Shown: positions 38,172 through 64,000 of the stretch, one piece after another
Layout: each line of letters starts with the position of its first letter
Position numbering within the stretch: position 1 is the stretch's first letter
Assembly: GCF_016859285.1 (NCBI RefSeq)
Contig: NC_053415.1
Coordinates: 21,603,001 to 21,667,000 of the forward strand
Length of the DNA: 64,000 bases
From: Xiphias gladius
Lineage: Eukaryota > Chordata > Actinopteri > Istiophoriformes > Xiphiidae
Reading direction: 5' to 3'
Program-made: the position numbers and the translations under genes
Notes under the pieces: model-generated
Seen by the model: only the letters and a program-made list of their open reading frames with translations
Databases searched by the model: none
Told to the model about the DNA's origin: nothing

Positions 38172-39334
38172 ACTTTTGTAATATATCCCCTGTTTACATG
38201 TGTCTTATATCGTGTTTTGCCATAACAGTGTACTTTAAGGCAGTTGTACATACTTTTGTGAAGTGCCAACTATCTTTGAGGGTTGGTGGAGAAACTGGTT
38301 GTGATAGTGAGGAGTGGTGGTTACAGAGCGGAAGTATTGGTTGGTACAAGAGATCAGTAAACAGTGTTTTAAAGATCAGCTTTGCCCCAGTGGTTTTAAA
38401 ATATATGAAACAAGTGTCCGTATCATCTGTCAGAGCTGTTCAGAACAGACTTCAGTCACATCTGTCCTGTCTCTGCTATGAAAGCTCACTGCTTCTATCA
38501 CTGCAAACAGAGATGTGATCATTGTGGTTCAACATTGAAAACAGATAATGACAGATGTAGAAATGTGAGGAATGTGATGCACAGAATTGACAAAAACCTT
38601 GGAGCCCTGCCTGTTTTCACACATGTGCATGTCTGGACATTTCGTACAGAAAGCAGGTGTGGTTCTCAGTTTGTACATTGCAGGAAATCACAGAAACTTT
38701 GGAAAGGAGCTTTTCTCAACTTACAGTCTGTCTGAACTTTTGAGAGAGTATATCTTGGCCTCTAGACTTTGTGCTCTGAGATTATAACAGTCAAGACGGG
38801 CTGTGGTATGGTGTGTTTGATCACTAACCTTTGACAAACTCAGAGGCAGCCTCCCTTTAGTGGAATCTGTAGTTGAACCTTGAACTCATTTTATGGGTGT
38901 TTTTTATGAAGCTCTGTGTGTGACCTGAAAATAGAACGCATTTTGAATTGCCAAATGTGGTATAGCTCATATTTGTGGGAAATGCTGAGGCAGACTGGCT
39001 GACGTGCCTTTAAAGTAATTGCATTTATGGTGAATCATAGGCAGACTGTAGATACTGTATCTAAGTTTTGACACTTCGGGGGTTGCCCGTTCATGTCTAG
39101 ATATAGATTCATTTAGTGCTTTAAAAGAAAAGGCTGAATTATCTCATGAGTAAACTTTGACTCACCCACTGACGGCCTGTTAAACACTTTGTCAGCTGCT
39201 GTATGAGAAATTCAGTGGAGAAAAGCACGGTGCCTTATCGATTTAGGGAAGTCGAGCCAGAAGTCGTCAAATCTGTAGCCATGTAGCCATATCATGTAGC
39301 CACAATAATACTACCAAACAAATTTGTAATCTAC

Positions 39335-39725
39335 TTTAAAGGACCAGTGTGCAGGATTTAGGCAGATCTATTTGCAGAAATGGATTATAATATTCATAAT
39401 TGTGTTTTCATTAGCGTATTATCACCTGAAACTAGGAAATGTTGTGTTTTCATTAGCTTAGAATGAGCCTTTAATGCCTAGATAGAGAGCGGGTCCTCTT
39501 CCATGGAGCCCGTCATGTTGCACCGCCATGTTTCTACAGTAGCCCAGAACCCGCAAACCTAACTCTGGCTCTAGAGAGGGGTTTTCGCGTTTTTACGTCA
39601 CCTGAAGTCCACCTAAGCTTATTCTAGACGCTTGGAAAGGAAGGTCTGAGCGGAGGGGTATTCATTTAGTTGCGATCTGTAACCTCATCACTAGATGCTA
39701 CAAAATCCTACACATGGTCCTTTAA
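39335..39725. mobile_element. MITE-like non-autonomous DNA transposon with terminal inverted repeats
   Basis: The left end aaaggaccagtgtgcaggat (39338) and right end aaaatcctacacatggtcct (39701-39720) are inverted copies with a few mismatches; both ends abut TTTAA, a plausible target duplication. The interior includes gccatgtttctacagtagcc and gttttcgcgtttttacgtca, words I recognise from an abundant teleost element. It has no open transposase frame, so it would need a transposase in trans. Confidence 0.75.
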
Positions 39726-40184
39726 CATTTACTTATCTACACTTCCATTTTAACATGGGGACACTGAACTCATGAACCTCGCTGGACTCACCGGAGGGGT
39801 CCCATGAATTATCTTTTATTCAAACACTTGGGAGATTAAAGCAAAAGGTTTCTCAGAAATAGATTTCAAGCTCAGTTAAGCAGTGTGTTTGTCATTTGAC
39901 TTTAAACTAAATGCATTAAAGTGAATTCAGGTTTTTTCCCAGCAGAAATCTAACTTTGATAGTCCGGTTTCTCTTAAAGGAATGCACTGCCGACGATGAG
40001 CATTAAATAGCCTTGAAATGTGGTTCTATAGAGTTTGTAGCCCTCTTGTTCATGAAGGACAGCAAACCCAGAGTCACAGCAGAAAAACGGCATCACAACA
40101 TCAAAACCACATCTTTAGCATAATCCACCTCTCAACTGTTGATCCATCTGTTCAGTAGTTTCTAAATAATCCTCACAATAAATC

Positions 40185-40262
40185 GCTAAATACACTACTT
40201 CCGGCAGATATTTTTGGAGCTATGAGGATGTGATAGTGCAACGTGGAAGTAGTGTATTTAGC
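40185..40262. repeat. Perfect 18-bp inverted repeat with 42-bp loop
   Basis: Left arm gctaaatacactacttcc (40185-40202) and right arm ggaagtagtgtatttagc (40245-40262) are exact reverse complements. They lie about 460 bases right of the MITE at 39335, in fhip1b intron 1. Confidence 0.9.
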
Positions 40263-42370
40263 TACCGTATGTTGCGGTAAACCTGAATGTTTTTCAGACT
40301 TGCAGGTGGAGACTATTTGATATTCAGAAGATTTTCAACAGCATATTTTCTTAGTTCCTTACCCCACTTAGAGAAACCAGTATGTCGTTTACTTAATTTT
40401 TAAGAAAACAAACAAAAGAAAAACATAGATGGAGGCTCTCATCTATTAAATAATTTATGCGAGCAGTAAAATAAGGGCATAGGGACTTTCTTAATAATCA
40501 GTGGATCAAGAATGCAGTAACAGACTTCTACAAAGGTGGAGCGAGAGGATTTGTGCAATCGGGTTCAATCCATACAGGTGTCAGTTAGACTTGCATGCTG
40601 AAATTCCATGTCTTTAATATGGAAAAGTGTCAAACCAAAGGTGTCTCTAATTTAAAAAAAAAAAAAAAAGTCGACACATTGGCGGTTTAAGTTTGCCTAG
40701 TGAAGTATGCAAGTGTTGCCTGCAACTCCTTATCAGTTCACTTTGGCTGCCTCCTCTTTTATCTTTGCTACCTTGTGATATTGTGCAAAACTGATCAACC
40801 AAATGTTTTTATTAGACTTGCAGAGAACACTCTTTACATACAACTGTGCTCTGACCATGTAGATTCGCTCATATTCTCAAATAAAAAACTACTAAGAGAC
40901 AATTTTAAGTTTTTACTTGATGTCAGCATTTGTCATCTACAACCTTGATACAAAAACAGATGCTTTTTTTGAAGTTTCCTGGATGTAGAATCTCGTCTAA
41001 TGTATCCCCCTCTGTAAAGCCCATAAATTGTGCAAAAATATTTCGTTTAAGCTTCCTAATGTTTTGGCCAGTTTGTTGAACAAAGTTAGTTGGAACAGGA
41101 GCAGCAATTTTAGGTGGATGGCAATATTTTTGATATAAATAATTAACTTTTTTATTTAAGTTCTGATTTAAATACTGAATTTACTATTGTTGTGGGGAAA
41201 AAATTCCCCAATGTCAGTCACGACTGACATGGGTTACATGTGGTGACACTTGCTGTGACACTGACAATGTTTATAAGCTTTTAATGATTAATCTACCATT
41301 AACTTGGCCAATGAATAAAGCAGCAAAAGTGGTTGAAATTTGCATCCCTAGTAGACAGTGACTTCCATGTCAAGCTTTAGGTGGACTTGCTGTAGGTGGA
41401 CTGAATGGGTTCCCTGGGAACAACATACTGTAGAGGCCGACTTATGTTTGTTTAGGAATACACAGAAAAAACAGAAGCTCTACGGCAAAAATTAATTATT
41501 TTTTTCATCAATGTGATGACGTATCTTGATTTTTCAGATATTTAATGCACTGGATTCTGGACGTTCCCATCTGGTTATTTTATCTTTAAATTTGTTCAGA
41601 GTTTCAAGAAAACATACAGTTTCACAATATATACTTACATATTGTGAATATGAAATTAAATACACTGATAGAATATTTGTCTATTCCCGAGAAATGTTGA
41701 CATTAATGATACACTTTGACGACTCTGTTGACCTGATAGGCCTACGACCTATATAATTGTAGGGTAAAGCACTGCACTAGCCCAGACCGATCCAGATTCT
41801 GTAAGGAAACCAAAGCAAAGGATATACAGTAAGATGTTTTGGTAATGAACATTTGAAAAAAACACAGTTGCACAGTTATATTTGTGGAGCTTTAAAAGAA
41901 GGCTTTGAAAGATTGGGAAAATATGTCATTGATTATGTTTTGAGGTTTACATGTTGTGTATGTTCTGTTTTTGTGTTTGTTTACACAGCACAGAGTGCCC
42001 GTCCTGACTGGCTATGGAGTGGTGTTGGCTTCAGACTGGATGACAGGGTCTACAGGGAGGACAGGGTCACACAGTATCTAAAGCAGCAGTGGGCTTTTCC
42101 TAGATGTACACTGACTGGCAGTGACAGTCCGTACAGCTGACCTCTTTCGCTTCCTCCTCTCCTTCTCTCCGTCTCTCTGTTTGGATACACTTTCCCTCCC
42201 CTTTATCCCCATTCTCTCCTCCCCTTCTCACTCTCCTTCCCACATCATCTTTTCCCTTTCTTCCCTGTTAATTTCTTTCTGCTTTCTGTTGTACTCTGAC
42301 CTTTTACTGGAACTCCTTCCCTCTTCTTTGAGTTCTTGTGACTTTTGACCTGCCTTCAACCGGGTCCAGT

Positions 42371-59613
<17,243 letters not shown>

Positions 59614-61810
59614 ACAGTAAACACAGACTCCTCAAATCTAGCTCTTAGCCTCCCTTTTCTTTTTGTTTAGGCTGTAAAAAGAGTTATCTAGGATTCTCCC
59701 ATCACCAGATGACAGACTGGAGCACTGAAACCCTTGTGGCATTGAAGTGGATCGTCTGCAATGACACAGACAAAAGCGAGAGGAAAACAGTGGCATTTTT
59801 GTACCAAAATCATTATAGGATACCTATAGGAAGAATTTTCTTCATCTGTAAACTTATATTGTGCATATCATGTATTATATGTACATTCTATACACAGAAA
59901 ATCTCAGTAAATGCTTGAGATTTGGGAGCTTGTACATACACATACCATGTCATGGTATGATGAAACACAGTAAAGCCACAGATAAAAGAAATAGGTGCTA
60001 GTCGATGCTCTTTATCTTTTACGCTGAAAGGGTGCTCTCAGGCGGCACACAGAGGAGAAGAAGGTTTTTTCCTCAACAGAATTATGACAAACTCCAAAAG
60101 CTGTTTGGCAGGAAAAAATTGAAAGTGTAGACTAAGCAATTAAACACACAGTCATCCAATCAGCTTTGCCCATCTCTGCACAACAAAACAGTTTGTTGGC
60201 CTCACAGAGCTTTTGGTCCTCCATCGAGGACTGGCAAATAGAGAAAGCTCACAGAAAAACCGCTCCCAGTAACATTCAAGCACCTCAAGTGTCCATTTTG
60301 TTTTTAAAAGGCTCCACTGCTGCAAAGACTAGTCATCGGTTAAAGAGGTGATAACTGGAAGAGATGAAGTGAGAATACCACTTTCTCTCCTGTGCATCAG
60401 CACGACCACCACAAATGTACTGGAAAACTTTGGGTAATTAATGCCATTTTTAAAAAATATTTTGTTTTGAATGTGATTGTCTTTTGCATTTGCACCATTT
60501 TCTAGACATATCAGCAACGTGTGGGAGCAGGTGTGTCTGTCTTTGCGTACGTGAGTTTATTTAAAAGAATGACTCCTTTCCAAAAGGTGATGTCAAGTCT
60601 TCAGGCCATCGGTAAGCCATTCACCTGTTGCCATAAAAGGGGCTGTGGGACTGAAGAGGCAGCACCGCTTTACAATTCATACCTTTTAGCGTGTCACTTA
60701 GTCGAAAAGGGGAAAAGGGAAGACATTTTTTTTTTTTTTTCTAGGGAGCAGTGGCATGATTTCCAGTTACTTTGAACTGACACTTGAAAAAGGTCCTCAT
60801 GAGGCAATTACTGAATTCTTTTTTTTTAAACAGATCTTTGTTTGAGCTGTGAGCTAAAAATGAAGCTTATAAGAAGTGATTTCCATTTCAGTTTTTCGAT
60901 TTTGGTTTTAGTTAACTTCAAAATGTTTTTGTCTTTTGACTGAGGCCAAACTGAACATAAAACCGTTCATCTTGGAACTTAACATGCTGCTATTTTTTAA
61001 CACTAACACCCATTTTTATTAGTGTAATAGCTACTATCTCTTCATTTCACTGTTAGGTACCAAGTATAAATGCGTATGTGAGGATGTGGAGGAGTCAGTG
61101 CCAGTGTTGTGATTGGGATTTAATTTATTTTCTTGTCTGAGATTGAATGAAGTTGCAGTCACGGTGTTAAAAGCTTTTGCCAAGTAAAAATCTCTTTCGA
61201 CGTTAAGTAACCTTTTGAGGCTTGGAATTGTTGAGTGTTGGGATTTTTTTTTTTTTTGTCAGACGGTGGTTCTTCATTTTACAGGTCCTTCAGTTTTTAA
61301 AATGATTTTATCGTTCTTTTCTGTACACTCCACAGGAAATTATGAGGAAATTATTAGGAAAAAAATCTAAAATGAAGCATCGCCTGTATGACTGCATAGA
61401 AAAATCCACCTAACTATGGCCCAGCTTTTTGTGAAGTAATTTGTTTTTTGCACATACTAGCCATTCTCTCTCAACTTTCAGCAGTGGAGAAACTGCCTGC
61501 CATCCTGAAAAGTCTTAATCGCTGAAATTGAATACCACATCATTTTTTTGAGACAACGTTCATCTTTCTCAACAAGTTGAAACCTCCTCAACTTGTCAAA
61601 GCCATAGCCATGGTCCTCCTGTTTGTTTAAATGTACTAGCACTTCATCACTGCTGTAACTCACTTTTCTACAGAATTTCTAGACACATTTTATAACACCC
61701 CACAGTTTGTTTGTTTTGTTTGTTTTTTTTAAATACAATTAGTTAAGAGTTACTGCATGCCAGTTAAGGTCAGGTTCATAATTAAATAAAAACTAAATAG
61801 TGTTGAGAAA
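59614..61810 (+). other. fhip1b: Putative 3' UTR of fhip1b
   Basis: It follows the stop codon at 59611-59613. The first canonical AATAAA I found downstream is at 61785-61790, which would give a 3' UTR of about 2.2 kb; earlier use of variant hexamers near 59966 (AGTAAA) is possible. No coding sequence is recognised. Confidence 0.5.
61785..61790 (+). promoter_or_regulatory. Candidate polyadenylation signal AATAAA for fhip1b
   Basis: The hexamer sits in cataattaaataaaaactaa. Further AATAAA words at 62973-62978 and 63009-63014 could serve as distal sites. Confidence 0.4.
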
Positions 61811-64000
61811 AAATTTCTTTGGTTTGTGCAATAGTGCTGATCTTAAATTAGCTCCCGTGCAGTAGGTTTTAGTGCTTAGTGAGTCATCCCCGCGCCTGCA
61901 GAGATCAAGAGCGACATCAAGAACATGTTTCGCACTGAATGTTTGCTCGGATAATTAAATTGGTAGAGAAATCACTCCTGTATTTTACCAACTGCCTTCC
62001 GTCCATCCATCTGTTCATCTAGTCCGTTGTACATCCATGTGTTCAGAACGAGATTCACGTGTCCCTTGTACAGAAAAGATAAGGCCAGAGGGTCTCTCTC
62101 TGTACAACAGGTTCCTCTACTTGTACACGCAGGATTGTGTTGGTTAAACAAAACTAATTTTACAAACAGTTCTGTTTAAAGATCGGGCATATTTTGAGCA
62201 AAATGGTAGATGTTCAGCTTCTCGGTAACAGCACTCAGCTGGTCAGTCGCATTGTAACTGAGCAGTTACAGTCAGTTTTATGTATTTCTGTGAGACATTT
62301 CTGGAGACCAAAGACAATCTCTCTGACAATACCTGAAACTCCCAGGGTCTCTGTGTAAGCAATCACAGACAGTTCAATGGTACACAGTCTGAACGCTTAT
62401 TTACGTAGCACTTTTTATGTGTCGAAAGTGCTTTCCAGTAACCCCCCAAAATAATTATATAATAACCTGTTACTTCATACGGCAACAGTTACACGGACAA
62501 ATATAGGGAAGATGTTAAAGGACGGAAAACCTCATGATAAAGTTGTACTCATCAGGTTTACTGGTGCTACAACATTGTCAGATGATAGAACCACTGGCCA
62601 AACCTATGAAAGGAAGACCCGAGCTGTAATAACCCAGAAATATCTTTTAAAGAGGTGATTTTTATTTTTTTTCCTCCCTCCAGCTTGAATTGAAGAACTT
62701 AAATTGTCGGCATTGATCCTCTGTGACTGAAAATGTTTCTGATTTGGGATTTTAGCCCATTTATATGTCTGCATTTCCCACAGTCATTTTTCACTGCTTA
62801 CTGTTTGTATTTATTTTATTTTTTTAATATTTACTTGTTTTTCATTATTAAGAATACAAAAGACATAATTGTGACAAAGTTTGTAATGGGTTTTTATAAG
62901 GGAATATTTCCTACCAGGGACTCTGACTGTGACTTCCCAGAGTTGCCAGATGACAGAGCGAAAGCAGAGCTCAATAAAATTATGGAAAAACAACTTCTCA
63001 CACGACGAAATAAAACAGAGCGTTTGACAAGTATGATCAAGGCTTCATGGTTACTGTGATGGATTACCTCACTTTATGGTAGTTGTTCTTCGTACTCCTC
63101 AAGAATGAATTACAGCAAATGGTTTCCTCAGCCGGTAGAGAAGTGGGTCCTCCAACTGTTCAGACACCAGTAGGGATCGTGCACGGGGGGACAGCCTGTT
63201 TTTTAAAATGCAGAAACAACAACACTGATACAAATTTGCATTTGGGAAAGGGATTTTAATTTCTGGCAATGCAGCAACTACCACAGCTGGATGCCGAAGC
63301 CAATGCAGAAATCTCTAACTGCAGTTCTTCTAATGGTCCCCAAAAAAAACGGTCACCAAAAAATGTTATTTTAATGACGTGACAGAGAAAACCAAGTTAA
63401 TGAACTCTACTAAAAATAGTGACATCTATAATCTGTGTACCATTACAAGTTTGGGCCTGAAAATGTAGCGAGTCTTATGTTTGTGAATGCGTTGGCTTGA
63501 TAAACAGGCGTCTCGGCCGTGGTGGTTGCCGTTTCCTTTTCTCACTCAGCTCTACTCAGACTCCAGCTTGTCTGCTTGATAAAAATGTTGATTCTTTTTT
63601 TGACTGTAAACTGACGTAGATGGTGCTGAGTGGTAAACAGATTTTGTTTTGCTTTTCTTTTTTTTTTTTTCCTGCTGTGTTTCAGGCAGATGTACTTGAA
63701 CACTTAAAACTTGAACACAGTTAAAAAATAGAATCTTTCAGTTGAATATTCATAGTTTTTGAGTTTCTGTGCTTTGTGTATTCAAGGGTACGCGCAAACA
63801 CACTGCAAACAGCAAGCCAAAGTGTTCAACTGTCACTCACTTACATTTGAATTGGAAATATAGGACACTCCCCCCCAGGGGGGGTTATGGTTATTCTACT
63901 CCCCCAACACAGACAACTCATATATTCAAATCGCCAGCAGCAACGCAACCAACAGCAGCTGAGCTTCGCATGGCGAAGCTGTGTGCCAGATGAGGCTTCC
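61811..64000. other. Right-hand spacer without a recognised gene
   Basis: The longest reading frames (62733-63059 and 63769-63993, plus) show no domain or splice context. Near the edge (63962-63980) there is a small palindrome with 8-base arms. I see nothing else supportable. Confidence 0.55.

Larger units (their letters stand above)
36720..42370 (+). other. fhip1b intron 1 (5' UTR intron) with repeats
   Basis: About 5.6 kb with no supported coding exon. It holds a repeat-B copy (37983-38171), a MITE with terminal inverted repeats (39335-39725), and an 18-bp inverted repeat (40185-40262). The last 230 bases before the start codon are strongly pyrimidine-rich (42140-42360). The exact acceptor was not fixed: CAG at 42134-42136 and CCAG at 42366-42369 are both possible. 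Confidence 0.55.

Noticed and set aside
42338-42370. Possible N-terminal extension of fhip1b from an upstream GTG
   Set aside because: Not an ATG; the known family start resembles the ATG at 42371.
62733-63059. 108-residue plus-strand frame beyond fhip1b
   Set aside because: Hydrophobic start is poly-T derived; no recognisable family and no splice sites of note.
63962-63980. 8-bp-arm palindrome agcttcgc/gcgaagct at the right edge
   Set aside because: Too short and at the window edge; no terminator-like or transposon context.

Overview
This is a 64 kb stretch of vertebrate nuclear DNA, almost certainly from a ray-finned (teleost, probably percomorph) fish. The genes are split into many short exons with GT-AG introns. 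Introns and spacers are AT-rich, carry long CA/GT, AT and TATC microsatellites, and hold several short interspersed elements of kinds common in teleost genomes. I see no bacterial, plasmid or phage gene, no CRISPR array and no operon.

Four protein-coding genes account for the window. (1) 1-1358, minus strand: the 5' part of a Vg1-type TGF-beta ligand (gdf3/dvr1-like), truncated by the left edge, with signal peptide and part of the propeptide only. (2) 5787-26087, minus strand: complete trappc10, a TRAPPII tethering-complex subunit. I reconstructed 23 coding exons whose lengths sum to 3795 nt (1264 residues plus stop) with every splice phase consistent. (3) 28140-34270, minus strand: complete cnga4, a cyclic-nucleotide-gated channel subunit; 7 coding exons, 2169 nt, 722 residues, ending in an unusually long Glu/Lys-rich tail. 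(4) 42371-59613, plus strand: complete fhip1b (FAM160A2), a subunit of the FTS-Hook-FHIP dynein-adaptor complex; 11 coding exons, 3480 nt, 1159 residues. A non-coding first exon probably ends at 36719.

Layout: gdf3-like and trappc10 lie in the same direction, separated by about 4.2 kb of spacer. cnga4 follows about 2 kb upstream of trappc10. cnga4 and fhip1b are head to head, about 2.4 kb apart, and probably share a divergent promoter region. From memory, CNGA4 and FHIP1B are also head-to-head neighbours in mammals, while TRAPPC10 and GDF3/GDF1 lie on other chromosomes. The right-hand 4.4 kb (59614-64000) is fhip1b 3' UTR and spacer without a further recognisable gene.

The genes do not form a common pathway. 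trappc10 and fhip1b both act in membrane traffic (Golgi tethering; endosome-dynein linkage), cnga4 in sensory (olfactory) transduction, and gdf3 in Nodal-type embryonic signalling. I found no clear new biological system. The most unusual items are the cnga4 acidic tail, the enlarged disordered exon of fhip1b, a short upstream reading frame at the trappc10 start, a perfect 18-bp inverted repeat in fhip1b intron 1, and several interspersed repeats.
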